DNA of 64,000 bases from Paraglaciecola algarum (GTDB lineage: Bacteria; Pseudomonadota; Gammaproteobacteria; Enterobacterales; Alteromonadaceae): contig NZ_JAKGAS010000008.1 in NCBI RefSeq assembly GCF_021532655.1, positions 62,001 through 126,000 on the forward strand. The letters are read 5' to 3'. How positions within the stretch are numbered: the first letter of the stretch is position 1; the number at the start of each line of letters is the position of its first letter. A program made the translations under genes and the position numbers. The notes under the pieces are model-generated. The model was not told the DNA's origin. It did no database searches and saw only the letters and a list, made by a program, of their open reading frames with translations. Below, piece by piece: positions 26,861 through 36,361 of this stretch.

Positions 26861-29035
26861 ATGTCTGGATTAAACTATCGTAAAACTGCCATTAATGAAA
26901 TCACCAAGCGCGCACCAAAAAAGTGCGGGCCAACAGACCCATTGAAAAAAATATGGGCAACAGATGTATTTAGTCTAGCTGCCATGGAAGAAGCCTTGTC
27001 AAAAAATGCCTTCAAAGCCATGAAAAAAACAGTGCAAACAGGTTCACCATTGGACACAGCTACAGCTGATGTGGTCGCTGCCGCCATGAAAGATTGGGCG
27101 ATGGAAAAAGGCGCTAAATTTTTCTCACACATTTTCTACCCAATGACCAACATCACGGCTGAAAAACATGATGGTTTCATTGTAACTAATTCAGACGGTG
27201 GAGCTATCACCGAATTTACCGGTAGCTTATTAATCAAGGGTGAGCCAGACGGATCATCATTCCCGAATGGTAGTTTACGTATGACCAACGCCGCTCGTGG
27301 TTATACCGCTTGGGATCCGTCCAGCCCAGCTTATGTCATGCATACAGACAACGGCGCCACCTTAATGATCCCAAGTGTATTTATGTCTTGGACAGGTGAA
27401 GCCCTGGATAAAAAAATCCCATTATTGCGTTCTAACAAAGCTATGGATAAAGCTGCTCAAAAAGTATTAAGCTTGATGGGTGAAACCGAGATAGCCACAC
27501 TTAATTCTAGCTGTGGTGCAGAACAAGAATATTTCTTAGTAGATGAACATTTTGCAAATGCTCGCCCAGACTTAGTTTTGGCCGGTCGCACCTTGTTTGG
27601 CGCAGCGCCAGCCAAAGGGCAACAATTTGATGACCACTACTTCGGTGCTATTCCTGCCCGGGTTCAAGTGTTCATGCAAGACTTTGAAGATAAATTATAT
27701 CGCTTAGGTATTCCTGCCAAAACTCACCACAATGAAGTTGCGCCGGGGCAATTTGAAATTGCACCATACTTTGAGGCCGCTAACGTTGCTGCTGATCATC
27801 AACAAATGATGATGACCTTAATGAAAAGTACAGCCAAAGAACATGGTTTCTTATGCTTATTACATGAAAAACCTTTTGCCGGCGTAAACGGTTCAGGTAA
27901 ACATGTAAACTGGTCAGTAGGCAACTCAACTCAAGGTAACTTACTTGATCCAGGTAGCACACCTCACGATAACCTTAATTTCTTATTATTCTGTGGTGCG
28001 GTGATCCGAGGCGTACATAAATTTGGTCCACTTTTAAGAGCGGTAATCGCATCAGCAGCGAATGACCATCGCTTAGGGGCAAACGAAGCGCCTCCGGCTA
28101 TTTTGTCTGTTTATTTAGGTACACAACTTGAAAGTGTGTTTAATGATATTAAAGAAGGCAAGTTACTAGAAAAAGCCAAAGGTGGATTGATGGATTTAGG
28201 TCTTTCCCAAATTCTTCAATTTGAACGAGACCCAGGTGATCGTAACCGAACTTCTCCGTTTGCCTTTACAGGAAACCGTTTTGAGTTCAGAGCTGTAGGT
28301 TCATCACAATCTGTATCTGGACCTTTAGTAGCGATGAATACTATGTTAGCGGATTCTCTAAACTGGATTGCAGAAAAACTAGAAGTAGTATTAGCGAAAG
28401 GTGAAGACAAAACTGCAGCTGTTATCACTGTTTTACAAGAGTTAATGGAAGAACATGGAAACGTTATCTTTGGCGGTGACGGCTATTCAAGCGAATGGCA
28501 TAGAGCGGCTGTTGAAGAGCGTGGCTTAAAAAATATTCCAACTACGGCTGACGCATTACCAGCCTTCAAAGATCCTTCTGTTGTTGAGTTATTTAAATCA
28601 ACGGGCGTGTTATCTCCAGCTGAATTAGCCAGTCGTTTTGAAGTTTACGCAGAACAATATGTGTTATCTATTGAAGTAGAAGCTAAATTAGTTGTAGGCA
28701 TGGCCAGCACTCGAATTTACCCAGCTACCATTCAATATTTAGATAGTTTAGCCAGTGCAGCAACTAACCTTAGTAAACTTAATATTAGCATTAGCCACAA
28801 CAGTATCGACACTGTAGTGGCTGAAACTGACGCTATGATGGCTGCAGTAACTAAACTTCAAGCAGCTATTGATATTGAAGAGTTTGATAGTGAAGAAGCC
28901 CACATGGATCACTGCGCTAAAGTATTATGCCCACTTATGTTAGAAGTGCGTACCCATGCTGATGCACTAGAGCTAATTGTGTCTGATGACTTATGGCCAC
29001 TAGCTAAATATCAAGAAATGTTATTTATAAAATAA
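26861..29035 (+). CDS. glnN: Type III glutamine synthetase
   Basis: GSIII makes glutamine from glutamate and ammonia with ATP in the cytoplasm, as a double-hexamer ring. The 724-residue length is typical of GSIII, against ~470 for GlnA. Diagnostic segments include KKIWATDVFS near the start, CGAEQEYFLVD, KTHHNEVAPGQFEIAP, GVNGSGKHVNWS and NRTSPFAFTGNRFEFRAVGSSQS. It stands alone with a strong ribosome-binding site and its own terminator. GSIII is often induced in nitrogen shortage; no NtrC site was identified by eye. Confidence 0.96.
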   Translation: MSGLNYRKTAINEITKRAPKKCGPTDPLKKIWATDVFSLAAMEEALSKNAFKAMKKTVQTGSPLDTATADVVAAAMKDWAMEKGAKFFSHIFYPMTNITAEKHDGFIVTNSDGGAITEFTGSLLIKGEPDGSSFPNGSLRMTNAARGYTAWDPSSPAYVMHTDNGATLMIPSVFMSWTGEALDKKIPLLRSNKAMDKAAQKVLSLMGETEIATLNSSCGAEQEYFLVDEHFANARPDLVLAGRTLFGAAPAKGQQFDDHYFGAIPARVQVFMQDFEDKLYRLGIPAKTHHNEVAPGQFEIAPYFEAANVAADHQQMMMTLMKSTAKEHGFLCLLHEKPFAGVNGSGKHVNWSVGNSTQGNLLDPGSTPHDNLNFLLFCGAVIRGVHKFGPLLRAVIASAANDHRLGANEAPPAILSVYLGTQLESVFNDIKEGKLLEKAKGGLMDLGLSQILQFERDPGDRNRTSPFAFTGNRFEFRAVGSSQSVSGPLVAMNTMLADSLNWIAEKLEVVLAKGEDKTAAVITVLQELMEEHGNVIFGGDGYSSEWHRAAVEERGLKNIPTTADALPAFKDPSVVELFKSTGVLSPAELASRFEVYAEQYVLSIEVEAKLVVGMASTRIYPATIQYLDSLASAATNLSKLNISISHNSIDTVVAETDAMMAAVTKLQAAIDIEEFDSEEAHMDHCAKVLCPLMLEVRTHADALELIVSDDLWPLAKYQEMLFIK

Positions 29036-29070
29036 CAATTAATCACTGTACTAACAGGTATTAACTAAAG

Positions 29071-29101
29071 AGCAAAAGGGCCATCCCTTTTGCTTTTTTT
29101 A
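29071..29101 (+). terminator. Terminator of glnN
   Basis: AGCAAAAGGG pairs with CCCTTTTGCT around CCAT, followed by a run of T. Confidence 0.9.
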
Positions 29102-29165
29102 TACAAAAAATATGCCTAAGCTTTTTTCTTACAAATTGTGAAAACAATATGAAACCAGTTTGGTT

Positions 29166-30653
29166 ATGGTTTCAAATACTGTTCAAGTAATCACTAAACC
29201 ACTAAGATACCTGCCACATATTTTGTTCAGAGCGTTATTTATGCGTATTAATGTTGGTGGAAAACTGTGGTTAGCTTTTTTCTGTACATTAACCTTAACC
29301 GTACTGACTATGTATTTATTGCTACACAATAGTCTTAAACGGGGCTTTTTAGATTACACCTCGGTACAAGCAATACAACGACTAGATGTGATGCAAGGTG
29401 CTTTACTCAACATCTATAGATCTGAGGGTTCATTTAGTGAACTGGTACAAGATCCTAAACGTTGGTTAGACGTAAAATCCATTATATTTTCAGATAGTCA
29501 CCGCTCTGTATCTCCCCCTAATGAAAGCCAACAGCAGGTCCAACTGACACAGAATTATTATCGTGAATTTGTCACCAGCATCAGTTTGTTCGATGCTGAC
29601 AAAAACCTATTAATGGGCATTATAAAACCAGAGAAAACCATTAGTTGGATCCCTTTAGTGGATAATAATGCAGTTGTAGCCTTTATTGGTTTTGTTAAAC
29701 CAGAGGTAGTAGAGCGCGAGTCAGACCGACGTTTTATGGCCCAGCAATTGACGTTTTTTGGCATTATTAGCCTAGTTGTGTTGTTTATTTCCATTGGTGT
29801 AGCCACCATACTTACCCGTCGAATTAGCCGGCCAATCATAGCCTTGTCTAAACATACTGAAGCGCTCGCTTCAGGCGATTATCAGCAACGTATTAAGATA
29901 AACAGTCACGATGAAATTGCCCAACTTGGAGATAATTTCAATAAACTTGCTCAAACCTTAGAAGCCAACGAGCAATCAAGGGCCAATTGGATAGCCGACA
30001 TATCTCACGAGATGCGCACCCCAGTGGCGGTATTAAAAGCACAAATTGAAGCCATGCAAGATGGTATTCGCCCGCTAGATAAAAATGGCTTAAGCTTACT
30101 GGCACAAAAAGTAGAGGGGCTGAATACTTTAGTTGATGACCTTTTTGAACTTACCTTGTCAGACATAGGGGCATTGAGTTACCACAAACAACGCTTGTCC
30201 ATCGACGAACTGATCCAATCATGTGTTGAGCAATTTCAAACTCAAGCACAAGAATCAAACTTAAGCTTAGTCACTCAACTACCTAAAACGCTGCCAATTA
30301 ACCTGCATGGTGATGGTAAACGTTTGGAACAGTTACTCACTAATCTCATCGAAAACGCCATTCGATATACGGACTCAGGTGGCCGTATAGAAGTCGAATT
30401 AATAACAAGGTTTGAACAGGTCATAATATTAGTGCGAGACAGTGCGCCTAGTGTTGATATAAGCCAACGAGAAAAGATATTTGAAAGATTGCATCGCCTA
30501 GAAAACTCCCGTAATCGCGCAACCGGCGGGGCAGGGTTAGGTTTAGCAATTTGTAAAAATATAGTCGCCGCTCACCAAGGTACCATTTGTGCCGAAGATT
30601 CACCTTTAGGGGGCATTTGTATTCGAGTGACCCTCCCCCAAAAAGCACAATAG
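29166..30653 (+). CDS. Sensor histidine kinase, BaeS-like
   Basis: Membrane sensor kinase of a two-component pair. It has a first membrane helix (about 36-56), a periplasmic sensor part of ~140 residues, a second helix (about 198-218), a HAMP region, then HisKA with phospho-acceptor His at about residue 281 in ADISHEMRTPVAV, and an HATPase domain with NLIENAIRYT and GGAGLGLAI. The overall form resembles BaeS. The frame opens two codons earlier with TTG; ATG at 29166 is preferred. The response-regulator gene follows after 7 bases. Confidence 0.88.
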   Translation: MVSNTVQVITKPLRYLPHILFRALFMRINVGGKLWLAFFCTLTLTVLTMYLLLHNSLKRGFLDYTSVQAIQRLDVMQGALLNIYRSEGSFSELVQDPKRWLDVKSIIFSDSHRSVSPPNESQQQVQLTQNYYREFVTSISLFDADKNLLMGIIKPEKTISWIPLVDNNAVVAFIGFVKPEVVERESDRRFMAQQLTFFGIISLVVLFISIGVATILTRRISRPIIALSKHTEALASGDYQQRIKINSHDEIAQLGDNFNKLAQTLEANEQSRANWIADISHEMRTPVAVLKAQIEAMQDGIRPLDKNGLSLLAQKVEGLNTLVDDLFELTLSDIGALSYHKQRLSIDELIQSCVEQFQTQAQESNLSLVTQLPKTLPINLHGDGKRLEQLLTNLIENAIRYTDSGGRIEVELITRFEQVIILVRDSAPSVDISQREKIFERLHRLENSRNRATGGAGLGLAICKNIVAAHQGTICAEDSPLGGICIRVTLPQKAQ

Positions 30654-30660
30654 GCCGCTT

Positions 30661-31353
30661 ATGACAGACTCACAGTTAATTTGTATAATTGAAGACGAAC
30701 AAGATTTAGCATTACTGGTAGAAGATTACCTCATAAACCATGGCTACCAATGTATTCAGTTTCAGCGTGGTGACACAGCAGACACATGGCTTTCCAGTCA
30801 TCAACCTGATTTAATTTTATTAGACTTAATGTTACCGGGCATGGATGGTTTACAAATATGCAAAAATCAACAGGCTCGTAATAATACGCCTATTATAATG
30901 ATGACGGCGAAAGTAGAAGAAATCGACCGCCTGCTGGGCTTAGAGCTGGGAGCCGACGACTATATTTGTAAACCTTTTAGTCCCAGAGAAATGGTAGCCA
31001 GAGTCAAAGCCGTTTTGCGACGAAGTCAAAATCAACATATCCATACACCTATTGCTACTTCTGAGTCAGCAGTGATCTTAAATGAACAGAGTTTAGAGGT
31101 AATGGTTTTTGGTCAGTCTATTGAATTAACCAGCATAGAATTCAAACTATTTGCCCTACTGCATGCCAATCCAGGACGAATTTTTTCGCGCCAATATATT
31201 CTGGATAACTTGTACCAAGATTACCGAGTGGTAGGTGATCGCACGGTAGACAGTCACATCAAAAAACTGCGTAAGAAACTAAATTCAGCGAAAGATGATA
31301 TAGAACTGATCCGCTCGGTTTACGGTAGTGGATACAAGTACGACCCCCCTTGA
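30661..31353 (+). CDS. OmpR-family response regulator, BaeR-like
   Basis: A receiver domain (about 5-118) with phosphorylated Asp55 in LILLDLMLPG and conserved Lys in the CKPFSPRE motif is joined to a winged-helix DNA-binding domain (about 138-228). That domain has SIEFKLFALLHANPGRIFSR and DRTVDSHIKKLRKKL. The sequence is close to the BaeR group. It is co-transcribed with the kinase. Probable targets are the small Spy-like gene and the DUF4405 gene downstream; this is inferred from position. Confidence 0.9.
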   Translation: MTDSQLICIIEDEQDLALLVEDYLINHGYQCIQFQRGDTADTWLSSHQPDLILLDLMLPGMDGLQICKNQQARNNTPIIMMTAKVEEIDRLLGLELGADDYICKPFSPREMVARVKAVLRRSQNQHIHTPIATSESAVILNEQSLEVMVFGQSIELTSIEFKLFALLHANPGRIFSRQYILDNLYQDYRVVGDRTVDSHIKKLRKKLNSAKDDIELIRSVYGSGYKYDPP

Positions 31354-31543
31354 ATGATATTCACCTAGAGATTTCATACCAACTGTAAAGCGGCCATCCC
31401 CTAAACCGTCCAGAACATTTTTATACTTACACATTTCTTTCACATTTCGAACATTTTGCTTCCCTAATTTTGTAGCAATCTAGTCGTGTTCCCAAGCAAA
31501 GGTGTTCGCAGGGGAATAAACATCACTTACAAATGAGGATGAA

Positions 31544-31909
31544 ATGATGAAAAAATTATTATTAGTTGGTTTAGTGGTATCTGGCTTATGCGGGCTAGTA
31601 TATGCCTCTGGTCATGTTAACCACCAATACGGTGCGCAAAAGTTTATTGCTAATTTAGAGTTAGATGAAACGCGCCAAGCTAAAACCTTAGAAATTCTGC
31701 ACTCCTATAAACAAATAAAAGATTTGGCCATGAGTGGGCAATTCGAACAAATACCAATTTTTCTTGAAAAAAAAGAAAATGAACTAGCTCAAGTACTAAC
31801 CGAAGCCGAAATGCAACAGTTTAAACAAAATGTTGGCAAATGGGCTGAAGGTAAAGACTTTTCTAAATATCAAAAATACGCCGAAAAGCACTTTAACAAA
31901 TACGATTAA
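31544..31909 (+). CDS. Small periplasmic protein, Spy/CpxP-like
   Basis: The 121-residue product has a signal peptide (cleavage near YASG) and a helical mature part rich in Gln, Glu and Lys (FIANLELDETRQAKTLEILHSY, then FEQIPIFLEKKENELAQVLTEAEMQQF). This resembles the Spy/CpxP/ZraP chaperone type, often the main target of BaeSR or CpxAR. The LTxxQ motifs of true Spy proteins are not exact, so the family call is tentative. GAGG lies just before the start. It comes 190 bases after the response regulator. Confidence 0.6.
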   Translation: MMKKLLLVGLVVSGLCGLVYASGHVNHQYGAQKFIANLELDETRQAKTLEILHSYKQIKDLAMSGQFEQIPIFLEKKENELAQVLTEAEMQQFKQNVGKWAEGKDFSKYQKYAEKHFNKYD

Positions 31910-31991
31910 CTCACCGACTTAGTTGGCTAACCAACATAAAGGTTAGCCACCTTGCCTATAAAAAACATAAACAATGACTTGAGGCTGTATT

Positions 31992-33014
31992 ATGACTTTA
32001 AATCAACGCTCCGCTACCACAGTGACCATTTCTATTATATTTGTCACATTAATGACCACAGGCATTTTACTCTATGCCCTACCATGGAATTATTTTATTG
32101 GTGCCATTCATATTTGGGCCTCTTTCTTTTTTATCATAGGCACCATTTTACACTTTAAAAACAACCTTAAAGTTTACCTAAGCCACCTACAAAAAAAGGT
32201 AGGTAAACAAACCTTAATAAGAACTGGATTAGGCTTTTTAGTGGTGGTGATTGGGCTTATGGCAGGTGTACCGCCGTTTTCTAGTATAATGGAAGTGTCA
32301 GAAGAACTTAAAACAGCCAACCAACCCGTCACCGCTGAATATACAGTATTAGATCTGACCGCTAATCCAGAATTGCCAAAACTAAACTTATTCGTAAAAA
32401 CAGGTAGCTCCTATGTTTCAGAGCCACAGCCTTACATGTTAGGTATTACCTACACATCCATTCCACAAATGGCAGTGTGGATGGAAACCATAGAAGGCCA
32501 ATACATAGACACACTTTATGTAACCGGAAAAATCTCTTCATCAGGTTTTGGCGAAACAGATACAGGCCCTACTCGTCGCCCAGAAGCACTGCCATACTGG
32601 AGTCATAGCCGTGGCATTCAAGAAGACGATGGCTATTTCGCGCCAGTTGCCAATAACGCTGATTTAGATGGTGTAACCAGTGCTACACCAAAAAATGATT
32701 CGTTAATTGCCCTTACTGCTCCTCAAATGGGCAAGTATCGACTCATGTTAGAAATAAACCGTAGTTATGATTTTAACGATTATTACAGCAAAGATAGATT
32801 CCCAGAAGACCCTATTTATAGCGGTGACGGCTCGTCGGGCCAACCTTCACTGATTTATTCCGTGACTATAGATTCAGCTTCACCAGGCAAATATTTATTA
32901 GAACTCATTGGCCATGGTCACCACTCTGGCCAGAATGGTGACTTGTATTCAGACCTGTCTAATATTTCCAGCGCTAAAGATATACTGTCATTTATTGTGG
33001 CTGAGTTAGAATAA
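31992..33014 (+). CDS. Membrane protein: DUF4405-like helices plus DUF2271-like domain
   Basis: The N-terminal ~105 residues have three membrane helices with histidines (AIHIWASFFFIIGTILHF), as in DUF4405 cytochrome b561-like regions. The exported rest resembles DUF2271 (PQMAVWMETIEGQYIDTLYV, RRPEALPYWSHSRG), a domain often encoded near PepSY and FMN-binding redox proteins. The fusion suggests a membrane haem protein with a periplasmic domain. The role is unknown. It follows the Spy-like gene at 82 bases and may be part of the two-component regulon. Confidence 0.65.
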   Translation: MTLNQRSATTVTISIIFVTLMTTGILLYALPWNYFIGAIHIWASFFFIIGTILHFKNNLKVYLSHLQKKVGKQTLIRTGLGFLVVVIGLMAGVPPFSSIMEVSEELKTANQPVTAEYTVLDLTANPELPKLNLFVKTGSSYVSEPQPYMLGITYTSIPQMAVWMETIEGQYIDTLYVTGKISSSGFGETDTGPTRRPEALPYWSHSRGIQEDDGYFAPVANNADLDGVTSATPKNDSLIALTAPQMGKYRLMLEINRSYDFNDYYSKDRFPEDPIYSGDGSSGQPSLIYSVTIDSASPGKYLLELIGHGHHSGQNGDLYSDLSNISSAKDILSFIVAELE

Positions 33015-33054
33015 TACTAGGGCTGTTGATCTTTGGTAAATACACTGATTATTG

Positions 33055-33089
33055 AAAATAAACTGAGGCCTAGCACCTCAGTTTATTTT
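33055..33089. terminator. Bidirectional terminator
   Basis: AAAATAAACTGAGG pairs with CCTCAGTTTATTTT around a CCTAGCA loop. It lies between convergent genes and serves both. Confidence 0.85.
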
Positions 33090-33090
33090 A

Positions 33091-33612
33091 TTAAGCTTTA
33101 TCGACTTTTGTTTTTAAGTTATCAATTACATCTTGGGCTTGAAGGGCATCTTCATTTAGCTTTACTCCCCTACCCATTCTGACTTCGATAATAGTATGTA
33201 CTTCTTTACGACTGTCACCCGTTCCTAATTGCAAACTAGCGCCTATTTGATTGCTAGGTCGAGCAGACGTTTCGCAAGTTAACAAACCACATCGTCTCTC
33301 AATATACTGATGGCGTGCTAAATGAATTTCAGATGCAGGGACTTTTTCAGATTCTACAAAAGTTTCTTTGCTACTTACCACAAACCAGTCAAACTCTTGC
33401 TGTTTAGTTAATTCAGCGGCGCGCAGTAAGGCGTAATCATATGCATCTGCCACACTTTTACTGCGACTTTTAAACTGGATACGGAACCTATCATCACTGA
33501 TTTTTTGTTCGCTGTAGCCTACTGAGCCATTTTTAGCTTCCCGATATTCTGGTTTAGCTGCACATCCGGATAACAAGATAACTGCTGATAAAAACATCAT
33601 GATAATTTTCAT
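33091..33612 (-). CDS. Lipoprotein, CC0125/CC1285-like
   Basis: The 173-residue product has a lipobox L-S-G-C (Cys17). The mature start VGYSEQKISDDRFRIQFKSRS, then a helix with DAYDYALLRAAELTKQQEFDWFVV, matches the CC0125/CC1285 lipoprotein family. Function is unknown. It follows the sigma/anti-sigma pair on the same strand after 66 bases and may be in its regulon. Confidence 0.7.
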   Translation of the reverse strand: MKIIMMFLSAVILLSGCAAKPEYREAKNGSVGYSEQKISDDRFRIQFKSRSKSVADAYDYALLRAAELTKQQEFDWFVVSSKETFVESEKVPASEIHLARHQYIERRCGLLTCETSARPSNQIGASLQLGTGDSRKEVHTIIEVRMGRGVKLNEDALQAQDVIDNLKTKVDKA

Positions 33613-33678
33613 ATTTCACCTCTTTTATTGTTAAAGACTTCTATAGTTAGCGACTTTTATTAGTTCAGGACTTAACGT

Positions 33679-34407
33679 TTAATGCCAATTATTGTTAATC
33701 GCAGCTTGCTCTTGAGCACGGTCAAATGCCGGTCCATCAATTAATTTGTCAATTTCAGTATCCAAATCATTTTGATTGGATGCAGCTTGATAAGCCGCCT
33801 GTGGCTCAATATAAGACACAGCACCTTGAGCTTTCAGTTGCCATTCACCAGCTTCTTTGCAGGCAATATTTGCTCGGCTGTTGGTGCCAGTTGTCACCTG
33901 ATATTGACGACACATTTGACCTTGTACACTAGCAAAACTTAACTGACTCTCTACAATTGAATCGTCACTTAGCGTACGCGGCGAACCACTTGGTGCTGTA
34001 TCCAATACTTGGGCGACTTCTGTAGAAACCGTTTCCACACTATTTAATGTGGTCATGATCCCAACACCCACCACTACCGCAATACCTGCTGCCACTTGGT
34101 AATACTTACGCATACTTTGGCTAGCCGTTTTCCATTTAGATATTTGCACTACATTACTTGTTGTAGCTTGGTTATCCCTCGCCAATTTAGAATCAATTCC
34201 ATCAGCTAATTGATTTAGTTTGTTAGGAATAGGCGTGGCATCAATTTGTTCGGCATATTCAACAACCCATTGATCAACTTCAGCCAATTCTGCCAGGCGC
34301 AGCACCAATTCATCGTTTGTTTCAAGTGCAGTTCTCACTTGCTCCATCTCAGCTTCGCTAAGTTCAGCATCTAAAAAAGCACTCAACATTTGGTCACTGA
34401 TTGTCAT
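33679..34407 (-). CDS. Anti-sigma factor, RseA/ZAS-like, membrane-anchored
   Basis: The N-terminal ~65 residues (LSAFLDAELSEAEMEQVRTAL) match the anti-sigma domain that binds ECF sigma factors. A single membrane helix follows at about 103-120 (YYQVAAGIAVVVGVGIM), then a ~120-residue periplasmic part containing two cysteines (MCRQYQ, NIACKEAGEW). It should hold the partner sigma factor at the membrane until a periplasmic signal releases it. The start overlaps the sigma gene's stop by ATGA (34404-34407). Confidence 0.85.
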   Translation of the reverse strand: MTISDQMLSAFLDAELSEAEMEQVRTALETNDELVLRLAELAEVDQWVVEYAEQIDATPIPNKLNQLADGIDSKLARDNQATTSNVVQISKWKTASQSMRKYYQVAAGIAVVVGVGIMTTLNSVETVSTEVAQVLDTAPSGSPRTLSDDSIVESQLSFASVQGQMCRQYQVTTGTNSRANIACKEAGEWQLKAQGAVSYIEPQAAYQAASNQNDLDTEIDKLIDGPAFDRAQEQAAINNNWH

Positions 34408-34895
34408 ATTTGGTCTCCTAACTGTTGAGTATTAACTTTATCTAAAAGTGTGGTTCTTGCTCTAGATAACCTGCTCATCACAGTACCTACAGGTATTTTT
34501 AAGATGGACGACACGTCTTTATAAGACATGCCTTGTAATGCCACCATAGATAAAATTGAACGTTGATCTGACGGTAAGTTATCCATGGCAAGATGCACTT
34601 GTTTTAATTTTTCTTTTGACTCTCGTTGGCTTTCATCTTCAACATTATGTATTTGTTGTAATTCAGGCTTCTCAACGGCGGCCAATCTTGTTTTTCTAGC
34701 GCGGTATTCATCAATCCATACATTGCGGCATACTTTAAATGCCCATTTAGTTATCTCTATTTCTGCCGGTATACCTTTATCTAAAATACGTTCCATAGTA
34801 GTTTGCACTAAGTCATCTGCATCTGCGGTACTACCCGTTAACGAATACGCAAACCGTCTAAGTGTTGGTATCAATGATTTAAAAGATTGTTGCAT
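34404..34895 (-). CDS. ECF-type RNA polymerase sigma factor
   Basis: At 163 residues this is a minimal extracytoplasmic-function sigma factor. Region 2 (about 10-75) has RFAYSLTGSTADADDLVQTT and VWIDEYRARK. Region 4 (about 110-155) has LSMVALQGMSYKDVSSILKI and GTVMSRLSRARTTLL, the helix-turn-helix for the -35 element. It is coupled to the anti-sigma gene. A promoter of the form GGAATAAA-N13-CGTCAT lies 35 bases upstream and recurs before the gene at 38198, which points to self-activation. Confidence 0.93.
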   Translation of the reverse strand: MQQSFKSLIPTLRRFAYSLTGSTADADDLVQTTMERILDKGIPAEIEITKWAFKVCRNVWIDEYRARKTRLAAVEKPELQQIHNVEDESQRESKEKLKQVHLAMDNLPSDQRSILSMVALQGMSYKDVSSILKIPVGTVMSRLSRARTTLLDKVNTQQLGDQI

Positions 34896-34929
34896 TATAA
34901 TTACTCATGTTTTTAAGCTCTTTGTAACA

Positions 34930-34956
34930 ATGACGAATGAGATTTAAATTTATTCC
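34930..34956 (-). promoter_or_regulatory. Candidate ECF-type promoter of the sigma operon
   Basis: On the minus strand: GGAATAAA (34956-34949), 13 bases, then CGTCAT (34935-34930). The same two blocks with identical spacing occur at 38261-38235. The -35 is of the GGAA type used by ECF sigma factors. Confidence 0.6.
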
Positions 34957-35027
34957 CAAAAAATTGAAATTTTTTTGAGTTTAAAACGTTATTTTAATAC
35001 CTGTTATATAATTTATTAGGAAAACCA

Positions 35028-36359
35028 ATGTCTTGGCACAAGTTAATGTTATTCAGCTGTTGCATTATTTGCCACCCTAGTCTTGCTCAATTAGTCGATA
35101 CCAGCAAAATTACAGGCAGTATTAATCAAATTAATGATCGCTTAACCAACCAGGTTGAAAACCTTGAAGACCGTATTCAAGATAATGTAGATCTGCCTTT
35201 CTCACTCAGTGAACTGCCGCCTATCGAGAGCCTATCTAAAGCCCCGTTAAGCGCATTGCCATTGCAAATATCGGTAGGGACAAATGTCCTACAGCCGGCA
35301 TTAATTGATGTAGAGGTAGAAAACGGGTGGCGCGCCATAAAACAACAATGGTTCTTGTTATCAGATCCGCAAACCAAACTGTTACTGATTGACCTTGGGG
35401 CAACTATTATTTCTGAAAAACACTACCAAGGGTTAGATCTTAGCTTACTGCAATTTGAAGTGCCTGCTCATTTAGATTCCACTCAGGCTTTAGCTGAACA
35501 TCTACCTAAAGATGTGATTGAATCTTTAGCCCGTAACCATGTTTATCAAACTCAAAACAAGCAAACAGCAGAGCAAGTCCAACTTACTAATCAAACATCA
35601 AAGGCATTTTGCCATGACTCTATAAAAGTTGGCATGATTGATAGTGCCATAGACGTGCATCATCGAGCTTTTGCTCAAGCTCAAATTATCTCCCGTGACT
35701 TGTTACCTGAATCAGCAGATTCTCCAACGTTTCATGGCTCTGCTGTAGCAGGTGTGATGGTGGGAAGAGTAAACAACCAAGAGCCACTGAATAAAAATGC
35801 GACCTTATATTCAGCCCAAGTATTTTATGCTCAATCTAATTATTCCCAAGGCGCGCCATTAGACGCCATTATTGCTAGCTTAGATTGGTTACTTACAGAA
35901 CAAGTCCCTGTGGTTAACATGAGTTTAGCTGGCCCAGACAACCCCATGTTGAAACGCATCATTCAGCAGGCGCACAAAAAAGGCATGTGGATAGTGGCCG
36001 CTGCTGGAAATAAAGGCCCTGCCTCCGCACCATTATATCCCGCCGCCTATGAACCGGTTTTTGCCGTGAGTGCAATTGATTCAGCCATGCAAGCCTATCG
36101 CTGGTCGGTAAGAGGTGAGCATATTGATTTTTCAGCCTTAGGGGTAAATGTATTAACGGTGAAAGCCGGTGGCGACTATGCAACAGAATCTGGCACCTCT
36201 ATGGCTGCCCCAGTGGTGACTATGGCCTTGAGCTGTCTAATCAAGCAACACACTAATCCCCTGTCTAAATCTGAAATATTAAAGCGCATGAGAAAAGTAA
36301 TAAAAGATGAGGGCCCCAAAGGTAGAGACCCAGTTTACGGAGAAGGAGTGGTTATATAA
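35028..36359 (+). CDS. Secreted S8-family serine peptidase (subtilase)
   Basis: A signal peptide (about 1-20) and a ~180-residue pro-region precede the subtilisin domain. The catalytic triad is Asp205 (VGMIDSAID), His236 (FHGSAVAGVMVG) and Ser391 (GTSMAAPVV), with the oxyanion Asn328 in AAAGNKGP. Compared with secreted subtilases it is short and has no C-terminal sorting domain. It is divergent from the sigma/anti-sigma genes. It may cleave the anti-sigma factor or mature a partner; this is inference from position only. Confidence 0.9.
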   Translation: MSWHKLMLFSCCIICHPSLAQLVDTSKITGSINQINDRLTNQVENLEDRIQDNVDLPFSLSELPPIESLSKAPLSALPLQISVGTNVLQPALIDVEVENGWRAIKQQWFLLSDPQTKLLLIDLGATIISEKHYQGLDLSLLQFEVPAHLDSTQALAEHLPKDVIESLARNHVYQTQNKQTAEQVQLTNQTSKAFCHDSIKVGMIDSAIDVHHRAFAQAQIISRDLLPESADSPTFHGSAVAGVMVGRVNNQEPLNKNATLYSAQVFYAQSNYSQGAPLDAIIASLDWLLTEQVPVVNMSLAGPDNPMLKRIIQQAHKKGMWIVAAAGNKGPASAPLYPAAYEPVFAVSAIDSAMQAYRWSVRGEHIDFSALGVNVLTVKAGGDYATESGTSMAAPVVTMALSCLIKQHTNPLSKSEILKRMRKVIKDEGPKGRDPVYGEGVVI

Positions 36360-36361
36360 AA

